A DNA stretch of 64,000 nt from Brenneria nigrifluens DSM 30175 = ATCC 13028 (GCF_005484965.1 NZ_CP034036.1:4827703-4891702), one strand, 5' to 3'. Positions 26,326 through 35,518 are shown, counted from the first letter of the stretch. The notes: generated from the letters alone by a model not told the origin. Made by a program: numbers and translations.

Positions 26326-26490
26326 TTACGGCGTTTCGCCGTCAGCCAGACGAAACGCCGTATCAATGTCCTGCGCCAGATCCCGCCAGTCCTCCAGCCC
26401 CACATGCAGCCTCACCAGCGGCTGTTGCGTCGCGCCAGGCGGCGTGTTAGGCCAGGCGGGAGGGTTCGGCAATCTATATGCGCCAGACTT
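26326..26490 (-). pseudogene. C-terminal remnant of a PLP-dependent trans-sulfuration enzyme (MetC/cystathionine lyase family)
   Basis: The minus strand has 54 sense codons before a TAA at 26326, closed upstream by TGA. The end of this frame includes QPLVRLHVGLEDWRDLAQDI, the C-terminal signature of Cys/Met-metabolism PLP enzymes (RLHIGLEDxxDLIxDL). The catalytic lysine domain and everything before it are missing. The upstream piece does not match the family, so a deletion joined it there. It lies between the rhodanese and cysteine-dioxygenase-like genes. Confidence 0.75.
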
Positions 26491-26531
26491 TCACAGCCGC
26501 CCGTCATTGTGTCTTTGGTTTCATCTGCGCC

Positions 26532-27149
26532 TTATGCCCGATTTTCAGAGGGTTTCATCTGCGTGGCGTTGTAGTTGGTCACCTTGCCGGTTTGCGGATC
26601 GATAGCCACCCGCCGCACCAGCGTTTCCAGCGGCTGACCGTACAGATGTAAATGGCGGATCGGCCGGTCGCCGGCGACATGAATGCTGTGGATATCGTCC
26701 GGCAGGAAAGCGAGCGGTTCGCCGGGCCGCACCACTACTTCGCGCACCAGTTGCAGATCGGCCCGATCGGGCTGGCTGCCGTCATCCAGACGCTGGTAAA
26801 TCCGGTTCAGCTCATCGCCCTCGACGGCGGCGATCGCCGCCCAGGTGGTGTGGTTGTGGGGCAGGGTGCTCTTGCCGGGCAACAGCGAATTGAGGTAGAG
26901 CGCCAGATCGTCATCGCCATCCTCGCTGTTCAGGCGGTAACGGGTTGACGTTTCCACCGTTTCCGACGGCGGGGGGAAATCCTCCGGACCGAATAGCTCA
27001 TGGCGTGCGGCGAGCTGCGCCAGACGATGAGCCACCCGATCGAGAATAACCCGCGACAGTTCCCCCTGCGCCAGAATGGCGCGGATATCGGTCAGCGCGG
27101 CGGTGACCGCCTGTTGGCGCTGTATGACTTTGGTTTCTGCAGATGCCAT
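26532..27149 (-). CDS. cysteine-dioxygenase-type cupin protein
   Basis: A 205-residue cupin. The start at 27149 is fixed by AGGAGC six to seven bases upstream; the open frame begins earlier but lacks a site. Cupin motif 1 is LPGKSTLPHNHTTWAAIAAV with His98 and His100 as iron ligands, and motif 2 includes FLPDDIHSIHV with the third His. This fits the cysteine/thiol dioxygenase family that oxidises a thiol to a sulfinate with oxygen. Substrate (cysteine or a related thiol) is not settled. It is the last intact gene of the minus-strand operon with hyuA, hyuB and a binding protein. Confidence 0.8.
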   Translation of the reverse strand: MASAETKVIQRQQAVTAALTDIRAILAQGELSRVILDRVAHRLAQLAARHELFGPEDFPPPSETVETSTRYRLNSEDGDDDLALYLNSLLPGKSTLPHNHTTWAAIAAVEGDELNRIYQRLDDGSQPDRADLQLVREVVVRPGEPLAFLPDDIHSIHVAGDRPIRHLHLYGQPLETLVRRVAIDPQTGKVTNYNATQMKPSENRA

Positions 27150-27220
27150 GGTCTTGCTCCTGTCGTTATAAATATATTGTTGTAAGTAACTGAATATAGA
27201 GCGGAAAATCCTGCCGGCCG

Positions 27221-28816
27221 CTAGGGTTTGGCCAGCCACACCTCCGCCAGATTGCCCTCCACGCCGTCGGCGGTGACCGAGTGGTCGTGCACCCGGCGGT
27301 TATAGATGGTGATAAATTCGGGCGACACCAGGCTGACGTCCGGCAGTTCCTGCCCGACAATCTGCTGGAAGCGTTGGAATTGCTGCACGCGCCGCGCCGG
27401 ATCGTTCTCCGTCTGCGCCGTTTCCAGTAACCGATCCACCTCGGGATTGTGATAGTGGGAGGCATTCGAGAACGGCACCCCTTTGCGGAAGTTCTTCGAC
27501 CAGTAAATACGCTGCACGCCGACGGTCGGATCGAACAGATTGCTGTGTCCGTTAACGGTAAAGGCGAAATCGCGGTTGGTATAAACCCGGCGCACAAAGG
27601 TGGAAAGGTCCTGGGAGCGCAGCGTGACGCCGATACCGATTTTGGCCAGCGACGAACGCAGGTATTCCGCCGTTTTGCGCAGATCTTCCGCTATCGGGTT
27701 ATAGTCGAGGGCTACTTTGAAACGAACCCCGTCGGCGCCGCGCCGGTAGCCCGCCTCATCCAGCAGCGCGTTAGCCTTTTCGATATCAAAGGTATAGGGG
27801 GACGGAGCGGCGTCGTGGTACTCGCTGATGCCGGGGGCAATCGGGGAGGTGCTGACTTTGCCCAGACCGAAGTAGGCCACCTGCAAAACGATATCGCGAT
27901 TGATGGCGTGCGCCACCGCCTGCCTGACGCGCAGATCGCGGAAATGTTCATCGTCCAGATTGAACTGCAACGACGACACGTTATAGGAATAGCTATTGCC
28001 CTTGGTTTCAAACCCCAGTTGAGGCAACGCCTTCAGCCGCGCGATATCGCTTAGCGCCACCGGAGAACGGTAGCCCAGATCGGCGGCGTTGGTTTCAAAC
28101 GCCAGCGAACGCGCGGCGGCGTCCGGGATAAACTTCACCACCAGTTGATCGAGGTAAGGCCGCCCAGGCTGCCAGTAATGGGGGTTACGCTTATACAGCA
28201 CGTGGCTGCCGCGCACCCACTGGTCGAACACATAGGGTCCGGTGCCTATCGGCGCGCCGTTGTGCGGATTGGTCAGCGGATCTTGGCCCTCGTACAGGTG
28301 ACGCGGGACAATGGGCGACTCCGCCGCCGCAAACGCCTTGATCAAATAGGGCGCGGGCTTCGACAGCACAATCACCGCCGTGTGGGGATCCGGCGTCTCG
28401 ATGGCGGTGACATTGGCAAAGGTGCTTGAGCCGCGTGGGTGCACATTCTTCAGCAGATCGATGGACCAGGCGACGTCGGCCGAGGTGAAATCCCGACCGT
28501 CGTGCCATTTCACCCCCTGGCGCAGATTAAACGTATAGCGCGTACCGTCGGGGCTGATTTCCCAGGCGGTCGCCAGCTGCGGCTGCGGGTTCAGGTCGTA
28601 ATCGTAGCTGAGCAGCCCTTCGGTTACCTTGGCGCTGACGCTCAGCGCCGGCGTCGCCACCGTGGTCAGCGCCACCAGCGCCGGGGGCTCATAGTTAATC
28701 ACCAGCGTCAGCGTGCCGCCGCGCTGCGGTTGAACATCGGCTGCCTGCCCGGTACCGGTCAGCAGTAGTAAAAACGTCGCGGCCATCACTGGCCGCAGCC
28801 CCGCTAAACGCAACAT
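27221..28816 (-). CDS. family 5 solute-binding protein (dipeptide/oligopeptide ABC type)
   Basis: A 531-residue periplasmic protein with a signal peptide (VMAATFLLLLTGTGQAAD). Family 5 landmarks are LTLVINYEPPAL, YDYDLNPQPQLATAWEISPD, FNLRQGVKWHDGRDFTSADV and VRQAVAHAINRDIV. It would bind a peptide or peptide-like compound. No permease or ATPase partner is adjacent; a degraded ATPase fragment of this transporter class lies at 35012. The gene sits 17 bp after hyuB, so its ligand may be the hydantoinase/oxoprolinase substrate or a peptide precursor of it. Confidence 0.9.
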   Translation of the reverse strand: MLRLAGLRPVMAATFLLLLTGTGQAADVQPQRGGTLTLVINYEPPALVALTTVATPALSVSAKVTEGLLSYDYDLNPQPQLATAWEISPDGTRYTFNLRQGVKWHDGRDFTSADVAWSIDLLKNVHPRGSSTFANVTAIETPDPHTAVIVLSKPAPYLIKAFAAAESPIVPRHLYEGQDPLTNPHNGAPIGTGPYVFDQWVRGSHVLYKRNPHYWQPGRPYLDQLVVKFIPDAAARSLAFETNAADLGYRSPVALSDIARLKALPQLGFETKGNSYSYNVSSLQFNLDDEHFRDLRVRQAVAHAINRDIVLQVAYFGLGKVSTSPIAPGISEYHDAAPSPYTFDIEKANALLDEAGYRRGADGVRFKVALDYNPIAEDLRKTAEYLRSSLAKIGIGVTLRSQDLSTFVRRVYTNRDFAFTVNGHSNLFDPTVGVQRIYWSKNFRKGVPFSNASHYHNPEVDRLLETAQTENDPARRVQQFQRFQQIVGQELPDVSLVSPEFITIYNRRVHDHSVTADGVEGNLAEVWLAKP

Positions 28817-28833
28817 AAAAACTCCTGTGCTGG

Positions 28834-30504
28834 TTAATCCTGAACGGTATAGCCGTACAGCGTACGGGCGGCGTCAGGCGTCACTAATTGATTGTCGATA
28901 TCCTGGCGCACGGCGGCCCGATCGCGGGTTGACGGTTCGCCCAGCCCGCCGCCGCCTGGCGTTTCCACCACCAGGCGTTCACCGGGCGGGATAATTTGCT
29001 GCCCTTTGCCCGACAGCGGCTGCCCCGATCCCAGGCTGACCCGCCCGCCGGCGCCGTTGCGCCCTCCTTCCGCCCCGCGCGCCGGGAAGGCGATGCGATC
29101 CCAGGCCGCTCCCAGCGCCATCGGCGCCCCGCCGCCGTGGGATAGCTCAATCACCTGTCCCAGGCCGCCGCGAAACTGTCCGGCGCCGCCGGAATCCGGA
29201 CGGTACTCTTTGCGCCAGAACACCACCGGGCTGATGGATTCGAGGATCTCCACCGAGACATTGCGCACCCCGCTGGGAAACGAGGTGGTGGAGAGGCCGT
29301 CGATGCCCGGCCGGGCGCCGGTGCCGCCGGTGGAAAAGCTGGTGATGGAAAAACGGGGTTGCCGCAGAAAGCTGCCGGCGTCGAAACCGGGCAGGACATG
29401 ACCGCCGGACAGTTGGATATTCCACAGGCAGGAAGCGCCTTCGGCGGGAACCGCATTGGGTTTCGCCTGACGCAGGCAGCCAAAGATCACATCCGGCAGC
29501 ATCTGGCCGACGATATGGCGCGAGGTCACCGCGGCGGGATAAGGCGCGTTGAGTATCGATCCCTCCGGCGCCTTGACGGTTATCACCTCCAGCGAACCGG
29601 CGTTGTTGGGCACCTCGGAACCGATAAGGCAGCGCACGCCAAATGAGCTGTAGGCGTCGGTATAGGCCTTGACCACGTTGATCCCTTTGGCGACAAACGG
29701 CGAGGTGCCGTCAAAATCGATCTCGATGCCCTGTTCGCTAAGGGTCAGCGCCGCGCGCAGCAGGATCGGCGCGTCATAGCCGTCAATCCACATCTCCGAC
29801 TGCCAGCGCCCCGCCGGCCACCGGCGCACGGCGGCCAGCATCGCCTGGCGGGAATGGGTGAGAATATGCTCCCCCACCGCGAGCAGATCGCTCAGCGAGA
29901 ATTCATCCAGCATGGCGGTGAGTCGGCGTCCGCCCACCTCGTTACACGCCACCAGCGCCAGAATATCTCCTTCCACCTGCTCGGGTTCGCGCACGTTGGC
30001 TTTAATAATCCGCAGTACCGTATTATCCAGCCTGCCGGCCTGGATAAAGCGCAAAATCGGCAGGAACAGGCCTTCATGGTAGATCTGGTGGCCGTCGGGC
30101 CCCGGTCCCAGACCGCCGATGTCCACCACGTGCAGCGTCGAGGCGAACAGCGCCACGCTTTGCCCCCGGTGGAAGACCGGCGTCACCATGGTGATGTCGT
30201 ACAAATGGCCGGTGCCTTTCCACGGATCGTTGGTCAGGAACACGTCGCCCGGCGCCATATCGGACAGCGGAAACTGGCGCAGAAAGTGTTTTACCGACTC
30301 GGCCATGGAGTTGACGTGCCCCGGCGTACCGGTGACCGCCTGGGCGATCATCCGGCCGTCAGGCAGAAATACGCCGGCGGACAGATCGCCCGCTTCGCGG
30401 GTCGAGGTGCCGAACGCCGTGCGGATCAGCGTCTGCGCCTGCTCTTCCACCACGGCGATCAGGCGATTCCATATCACCTGATACTGGATCGTGCTCAGAC
30501 TCAT
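28834..30504 (-). CDS. hydantoinase B / 5-oxoprolinase subunit B family protein
   Basis: A 556-residue HyuB-family protein that works with HyuA in ATP-dependent cleavage of cyclic amides such as hydantoins or 5-oxoproline. Typical segments are TAFGTSTREAGDLSAGVFLP, FLTNDPWKGTGHLYDITMV, the SSFGVRCLIGSEVPNNAGSL region and the C-terminal RLVVETPGGGGLGEPSTRD. Its start overlaps the hyuA stop by four bases (ATGA), so the subunits are co-translated. The ring substrate cannot be read from sequence. Confidence 0.9.
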   Translation of the reverse strand: MSLSTIQYQVIWNRLIAVVEEQAQTLIRTAFGTSTREAGDLSAGVFLPDGRMIAQAVTGTPGHVNSMAESVKHFLRQFPLSDMAPGDVFLTNDPWKGTGHLYDITMVTPVFHRGQSVALFASTLHVVDIGGLGPGPDGHQIYHEGLFLPILRFIQAGRLDNTVLRIIKANVREPEQVEGDILALVACNEVGGRRLTAMLDEFSLSDLLAVGEHILTHSRQAMLAAVRRWPAGRWQSEMWIDGYDAPILLRAALTLSEQGIEIDFDGTSPFVAKGINVVKAYTDAYSSFGVRCLIGSEVPNNAGSLEVITVKAPEGSILNAPYPAAVTSRHIVGQMLPDVIFGCLRQAKPNAVPAEGASCLWNIQLSGGHVLPGFDAGSFLRQPRFSITSFSTGGTGARPGIDGLSTTSFPSGVRNVSVEILESISPVVFWRKEYRPDSGGAGQFRGGLGQVIELSHGGGAPMALGAAWDRIAFPARGAEGGRNGAGGRVSLGSGQPLSGKGQQIIPPGERLVVETPGGGGLGEPSTRDRAAVRQDIDNQLVTPDAARTLYGYTVQD

Positions 30505-32621
30505 GGCTGCGCTCCTCCGGTTTGCTCTTCTTCCAGCAACAGATGCCCCTCGGCCGTCAGCCAGGCGATAAAGCCGCTCTCCACCACGGTGGTGGTTTCC
30601 GCTTCGGCGATCAGGGCGGGTCCGCGGACGGCCGTCCGCGGCGGCAGATCGCGGCGGGCAAAGACCGGCGCCTGAAGACGCGCGGACTGATTCGCCAGCA
30701 ATACCTCACGCCGTTCGCCGCTTTCGTCCGGGGCCAGCACGTCGTGCGGCCTCGTCTCCGGGCGCCCTGCGACCGGGGCGCTCAGCGTACTGACCGTGAC
30801 CGTCCAACTGATGGCCTCCACCGCCACGTGATCCAGGCTGCGGCCGTACAGCTGGCGATAGACGGCGGTAAAGCGCTGTTGCAGTTCGCCGACCGCCGCC
30901 GCCGTCAGCGGGCCTTGCGGCAGTTCGACCGGGACTTCATGCCCCTGACCGGCATAGCGCAGGTAGACGATGCGCCGCAGGGATAACGGCGCGCTATCGC
31001 CGCTGGCCTGGCGGACGATGCCGAGCGCCTGATCTTCCAGATCGCGCAACAGGGTTTCCACCGCGTGCTGGTCGAGCTGCGCCAGCCGCTGGTAGAAGCT
31101 GCGCACCGCCTGATAGGCGATCGGCGCCGACAAAAACCCGAGCGCAGAACCCACCCCGGCGGAGTGCGGGATCACCACGCGCCTGATCCCCAGCTTGCGC
31201 GCCAGCCGGGCGGCGTGTAGCGGCGCGGCGCCGCCAAAGGCCACCAGGGTGTAGTTCTCCACCTGCTTGCCCAGCTCGGTGGCGTGCACCCGCGCCGCAT
31301 TGGCCATGTTTTCCGCCACGATTTCCGTGACCGCCAGCGCCGCGAGATCGGTGTTCAGCGACAGCGGCCCGCCAATTTGCTGCGCGATCGCCTGAGCGGC
31401 CAGTTGGGGATTAAGGGTGATTTTACCCTGCGCGAAGGTGGCGGGATCGATAATGCCGAGCCGCACATTGGCATCGGTAATGGTGACCTGCGTGCCGCCC
31501 AGCTGGTAACTTACCGGGCCGGGCTGCGAGCCGGCGCTGTCGGGGCCGACCTGCACCCGGCCCAGGGTATCGATGCGGGCGATCGATCCGCCGCCCGCGC
31601 CGATCTCCACCATTTCGATCACCGGGATCCTCACCGGCAGGCCGGATCCCTTCTGGTAGCGGTGTACCCGACCAAATTCGAAACTGCGGGAAATCTGCGG
31701 CTGGTAGTCGTCGATAAAACAAATTTTGGCGGTGGTGCCGCCCATATCGAACGACAGCACCTGCGGCGTCTGTAGCTGTTCGCCGGTTAAGCGGGCCAGA
31801 ATGGCGCCGCCGGCCGGGCCGGACTCCACCAATCTCACCGGCTGGTCGATCCCGGTCGCCAGCGTGGTGATCCCGCCGCCGGAGGTCATTAAAAACAGCG
31901 GGGCGTTCAGCCCCTTGGCGGAGAGAATCTGCTCCAGCCGCGTCAGATAGCCCGCCACCAGCGGCTGTACGTAGGCATTGGCGCAGGCGGTGGACAGGCG
32001 TTCATATTCGCGGATTTCCGGACAGACATCGCTGGAAAGGGTGATCGCCAGGTCCGGCAACCACTGACGCAGGATTTCCGCCGTGCGCCGCTCATGCGCG
32101 GGATTGGTGAAACTCTGCAAATAGACGATGGCGACGCTATCGATCTCTTCGCGCTTTAGCGTCTGCGCCAGCTGGTGCACCGCCGCTTCATCCAGCGGCG
32201 TCAGGATATGGCCCCGGGCGTCGATCCGCTCGGCGATGCCGAAACGCCACCGCCTTGCCACCAGCGGACTCGGCTTATGCAAAAAGATATCGTACTGGGC
32301 AAACCGGTCTTCAAGACCGATTTCCACCAGGTCGCGGAATCCCTGCGTGGTAATCAGCGCGGTGCGCGCGCCCTTGCGTTCGATCAGCGCATTGGTCGCC
32401 AGGGTGGTGCCGAGAATAACCAGCCCGACATCCGCCGGCTCGCGGCCGGCGCGCCGCAATACTTCCTGCGTGCCGTCCAGCACTCCGCGTTCAGGAGAGC
32501 TCGTCGTGGTCAGCACTTTGGTGGTAAACGATGTATCGCCATCCAGCAGCACGACATCGGTAAAAGTACCGCCGACATCCACCGCCAGCCGGGGTTTATT
32601 ACTTACATCCGGTACAGACAT
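30501..32621 (-). CDS. hydantoinase A / 5-oxoprolinase subunit A family protein
   Basis: A 706-residue HyuA-family ATPase subunit. The N-terminal phosphate-binding motif LAVDVGGTFTDVVLLDGD and the later LSFDMGGTTAKICFIDDY and VEIGAGGGSIARIDTLGRV are diagnostic of the actin-like ATPase fold of the family. It phosphorylates the ring substrate so that the paired HyuB can open it. Enzymes of this family include 5-oxoprolinase, which in other organisms also opens 2-oxothiazolidine-4-carboxylate to cysteine. Given the cysteine-dioxygenase and rhodanese genes nearby, a sulfur-containing ring is a reasonable guess. Confidence 0.9.
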   Translation of the reverse strand: MSVPDVSNKPRLAVDVGGTFTDVVLLDGDTSFTTKVLTTTSSPERGVLDGTQEVLRRAGREPADVGLVILGTTLATNALIERKGARTALITTQGFRDLVEIGLEDRFAQYDIFLHKPSPLVARRWRFGIAERIDARGHILTPLDEAAVHQLAQTLKREEIDSVAIVYLQSFTNPAHERRTAEILRQWLPDLAITLSSDVCPEIREYERLSTACANAYVQPLVAGYLTRLEQILSAKGLNAPLFLMTSGGGITTLATGIDQPVRLVESGPAGGAILARLTGEQLQTPQVLSFDMGGTTAKICFIDDYQPQISRSFEFGRVHRYQKGSGLPVRIPVIEMVEIGAGGGSIARIDTLGRVQVGPDSAGSQPGPVSYQLGGTQVTITDANVRLGIIDPATFAQGKITLNPQLAAQAIAQQIGGPLSLNTDLAALAVTEIVAENMANAARVHATELGKQVENYTLVAFGGAAPLHAARLARKLGIRRVVIPHSAGVGSALGFLSAPIAYQAVRSFYQRLAQLDQHAVETLLRDLEDQALGIVRQASGDSAPLSLRRIVYLRYAGQGHEVPVELPQGPLTAAAVGELQQRFTAVYRQLYGRSLDHVAVEAISWTVTVSTLSAPVAGRPETRPHDVLAPDESGERREVLLANQSARLQAPVFARRDLPPRTAVRGPALIAEAETTTVVESGFIAWLTAEGHLLLEEEQTGGAQP

Positions 32622-32656
32622 GCAAATTCCTTAACGTCGCCATAGCCCGGTGGATT

Positions 32657-33853
32657 TCAGAGATGCCGGCGCAGCACGTCGGCCAGCCGGGCAATCCCCG
32701 TGCGGATCTGCTCGTCGCTCTCCAGGGCAAAACAGAGGCGCAGCCGGTTTTTCGCCGCTTCGCCGTCAACCGCCCAGTCGGGACCGGGATTAAACGCCAC
32801 GCCGACGGCGGCGGCCGGTGCCACCAGGTCGCGGGTGTCCACGCCCTCGGGGAGGGCCAGCCACAGAAAAATCCCGCCTTTCGGCAACCACAGCCTGACG
32901 CTATCGCCCAGTTCCTGTCGCACCGCCGACGCCAGCACGTCCAGTTTGCGCGCCAGGGCGTCGCGCAGGCGCGTAATGTGGGCATCAAAATGGGTGGAAA
33001 AATATTCGGCGACGATGATCTGATCGAGGGCGCCGGTGCCGCCGTCCGTTTTCAGCGACACCAGCTGGCGCAGAATGGCCGGAACCGCGCTGAGATAAGC
33101 CACGCGCACCGCCGGCGCCAGCGTTTTGGAAAAGGAACCGACGTGGATCACCTGCTGCGGGCTCAGCGCATACAGCGCCGGCGGCGCTTCATTCCCCTGC
33201 CAGACGATGTCGGCGTAGCATTCGTCTTCAACGATCAGGGTACGGTAGCGCGCGGCCAGCTCCAGCAGCCGGTGACGGCGCTCCAGCCCGAGGATCGCCC
33301 CGGTAGGATTCTGCACGGTCGGGATGGTGTAGATAAACTTCGGCGTCACGCCGCTTTGCGCCAGCTCTGAGAGGATGGTCGCCAGCGCATCGATGCGTAT
33401 CCCTTCGTCATCCAGCGGAATAGCGACGATATTCACCTGGCGGCCGCGCAGTTTCCGCAACGCCCCGGCGTAAGAAAAGGCTTCCACCAGTACGGTGTCT
33501 CCCGGCTCCAGCAGCAAGTTGTTCACCAGATCGAGCGCCGGCCCGGAACCGGAGGTGATCAGAATATCGTCGATATCCGCCGTAATGCCGCGCGTCGCCA
33601 GCTTGCGGCCGACAAAGCGGCGCAGATTCTCATTTCCCTGCGGCCCGTGGCCCTGATTGTAAATCGCCAGACTGCGTCCCTCGCGCAGAATGGCTTGCTG
33701 CGCCGCCTCGGCCAGCGCTTCCAGCGGGATCAGCTCCGGCGCGTTGTGTCCGGCATCGAAGGTAAAGTCCGCCAGACCCCGCCACACCGGCGTGGGAGCG
33801 GGCAGATCGGCGCGAAACAGCGGACGGGCATCGAACGGGGTGGCACTCATCAT
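32657..33853 (-). CDS. PLP-dependent aminotransferase, class I/II (MocR-like catalytic domain)
   Basis: A 398-residue fold-type I aminotransferase. Recognisable are YNQGHGPQGNENLRRFVGRK, SGSGPALDLVNNLLLEPGDT, YTIPTVQNPTGAILGLERR (with the substrate-side Asn-Pro-Thr-Gly) and the PLP lysine K243 in HVGSFSKTLAPAVRVAYL. It resembles 2-aminoadipate/MocR-type aminotransferases but lacks an N-terminal DNA-binding domain, so it is an enzyme. It is first in the operon aminotransferase-hyuA-hyuB-binding protein-cupin, suggesting transamination of the ring-opened amino acid. Confidence 0.86.
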   Translation of the reverse strand: MMSATPFDARPLFRADLPAPTPVWRGLADFTFDAGHNAPELIPLEALAEAAQQAILREGRSLAIYNQGHGPQGNENLRRFVGRKLATRGITADIDDILITSGSGPALDLVNNLLLEPGDTVLVEAFSYAGALRKLRGRQVNIVAIPLDDEGIRIDALATILSELAQSGVTPKFIYTIPTVQNPTGAILGLERRHRLLELAARYRTLIVEDECYADIVWQGNEAPPALYALSPQQVIHVGSFSKTLAPAVRVAYLSAVPAILRQLVSLKTDGGTGALDQIIVAEYFSTHFDAHITRLRDALARKLDVLASAVRQELGDSVRLWLPKGGIFLWLALPEGVDTRDLVAPAAAVGVAFNPGPDWAVDGEAAKNRLRLCFALESDEQIRTGIARLADVLRRHL

Positions 33854-34083
33854 CTCATTCCTGAATAACGGCGAATCCCTATTCTCGTAACATTCGATTT
33901 CCCCTCACAAATAAATATAAAAGCTATGGAATTGCGCTTGATGAATAAAGTGAACTCCGGTCGCCTGTAGCCAGAAATCCATTAGGTATATTTGATTTAA
34001 GACTAATAAAAGGCGGATTAAGTATTTAGCTTTTAACTCTATTTTGCTTTTAATGACTCTGCTTATATACGGGAGAGTGCTTT

Positions 34084-34872
34084 ATGGTGTCTGTACCTAT
34101 ACCCGTCCGGGACATACCGCAGGCGAACGCCGCCCGGACCCTGGTGCGAATTAATGACGTGCATCTGACGCTGGGGGACACCCCGGTGCTGCAGGGCATC
34201 GATCTACAGGTTTCCCAGGGGGAAGCCCTGACCATCATCGGCCCTTCGGGCTCGGGAAAGTCATCGATCCTGCGCTGTATCAACGGCTTGGTGACGCCGC
34301 ACCGGGGAGAGATCTTCATCGGGGATACCGGCGTGCATCAGCTGAAAAATGAGAGCGAGCGCATCGCATTACGTAAACGCATTGGTTTTGTTTTCCAGCA
34401 ATACAATCTGTTCCCGCATCTTACGGTGCTGGAAAACCTGATGATTGCCCCCATTCGTATTCTGCGTCAGCCCAGAGAGCGGGTGAAAGCCCGATCCATG
34501 GCGCTGCTGGCGCGCGTGCGGCTGGAAAACAAAGCCCATAGCTACCCCGGCGAGCTTTCCGGCGGCCAGCAGCAACGGGTGGCCATTGCGCGTACCCTGG
34601 CGATGGACCCGGAACTGGTGCTGTTCGATGAAGTGACGTCGGCGCTGGACCCGGAAACCGTAGGCGAGGTGCTGGCGGTGATCCGCGAACTGATCGGCGA
34701 AGGCATGACCAGCATTCTGGTCACTCATGAAATGCGCTTCGCCCAGGAGGTCAGCGATCGCGTGGTATTTACCGAGCACGGCCGTATCGTTGAGCAGGGT
34801 ACGCCGGAACAGGTATTCCGCCATCCGCAGAACCTGCGCACGCATACCTTTATCAATGCGTTGCGCAACTGA
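34084..34872 (+). CDS. polar amino acid ABC transporter ATPase
   Basis: A 262-residue ATPase of the GlnQ/HisP type. Walker A is GPSGSGKSS near residue 57, the Q-loop lies in IGFVFQQYNLFPHL, the signature is LSGGQQQRVAIAR, Walker B is LVLFDEVTSALD and the H-loop is ILVTHEMRFA. It stands alone, divergent from the aminotransferase operon. Two amino acid ABC systems in this window (406-2857 and 20836-23337) have binding proteins and permeases but no ATPase, so this protein may energise one or both. Confidence 0.93.
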   Translation: MVSVPIPVRDIPQANAARTLVRINDVHLTLGDTPVLQGIDLQVSQGEALTIIGPSGSGKSSILRCINGLVTPHRGEIFIGDTGVHQLKNESERIALRKRIGFVFQQYNLFPHLTVLENLMIAPIRILRQPRERVKARSMALLARVRLENKAHSYPGELSGGQQQRVAIARTLAMDPELVLFDEVTSALDPETVGEVLAVIRELIGEGMTSILVTHEMRFAQEVSDRVVFTEHGRIVEQGTPEQVFRHPQNLRTHTFINALRN

Positions 34873-35011
34873 GTAGCGTTTTACTGAATATGTCAACCTG
34901 ATAACCGTTCATATAGATATCCCGGTTTTAACAGGTAAGATGGTTTTTATCCGCCCCGCTTATTACCCCGATCGCGCAGCGGCGCCGCGCGCTTTTCCCA
35001 TCTCAACCTAA

Positions 35012-35250
35012 ATGCGGGTAGCCCGCCTGTTCAGCAGCGGCGGCGCGCTGCGCCAGCAGATCGACATTGCTCGCTCCCTTGCGCTCGAACCAAAAATCCT
35101 GGTCGCTGACGAAGTATCCGGCACCAGAAATACCAATGCCTGTGGAGAGCCTGAATATCCTGTTGCTCTGGGCTCTTTGGGGGACAAAGGGTTCTGTCGG
35201 CCGCTTAGCCACGGTTCGTCGCTGTTCTGTCAGGAAAGGGGGTGATCTGA
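35012..35250 (+). pseudogene. decayed oligopeptide/dipeptide ABC ATPase (Dpp/Opp type)
   Basis: One frame preserves ALRQQIDIARSLALEPKILV followed by ADE, matching the signature-to-Walker B stretch of DppD/DppF-like ATPases (GGQRQRIAIARALALEPKLLVADE). Just after, other frames keep VESLNILLL-like and LATVRR-like pieces, matching the family's later segments. Frameshifts and loss of the Walker A half make it non-functional. It is likely the last trace of partners for the orphan family 5 binding protein at 27221. Confidence 0.65.
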
Positions 35251-35500
35251 TCTTGTTAACGCCAAAAGTTCGATTTATGCAACAACGCGGGTATTGCATT
35301 GAATGAAATCGAGCTTAAGCGAATAGCGCTTTATATGTTCCCCTAGCTTCTTTTTAGTGCAGTTGCGCGACAAATTTGCACCAAGATTGCTTTGTTATCT
35401 TTCTTTCCGCTTCGTTAAGTGTGTTTTTTATCCGCCATAAAATAGTGAAAATACTATTTTTTTCAATTAATTAAATAAATTCCTTTTCCTTGGTGTGGTT

Positions 35501-35518
35501 TTGGCGCGCCCTTTGCTT
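35501..35518 (+). promoter_or_regulatory. predicted sigma-54 promoter of the 35.6 kb operon
   Basis: TTGGCGCGCCCTTTGCTT has GG at 35503-35504, GC at 35515-35516 and a TTGC -12 element. It lies about 110 bp before the RpiR-type gene. A half site TTTGCACCAAGATTGC lies about 120 bp upstream and is weakly NtrC-like. Confidence 0.6.

Noticed and set aside
29854..30675. 273-codon plus-strand open frame opposite hyuB/hyuA
   Set aside because: It is the antisense of well-supported hyuA/hyuB coding sequence in a GC-rich region; no RBS or family match.
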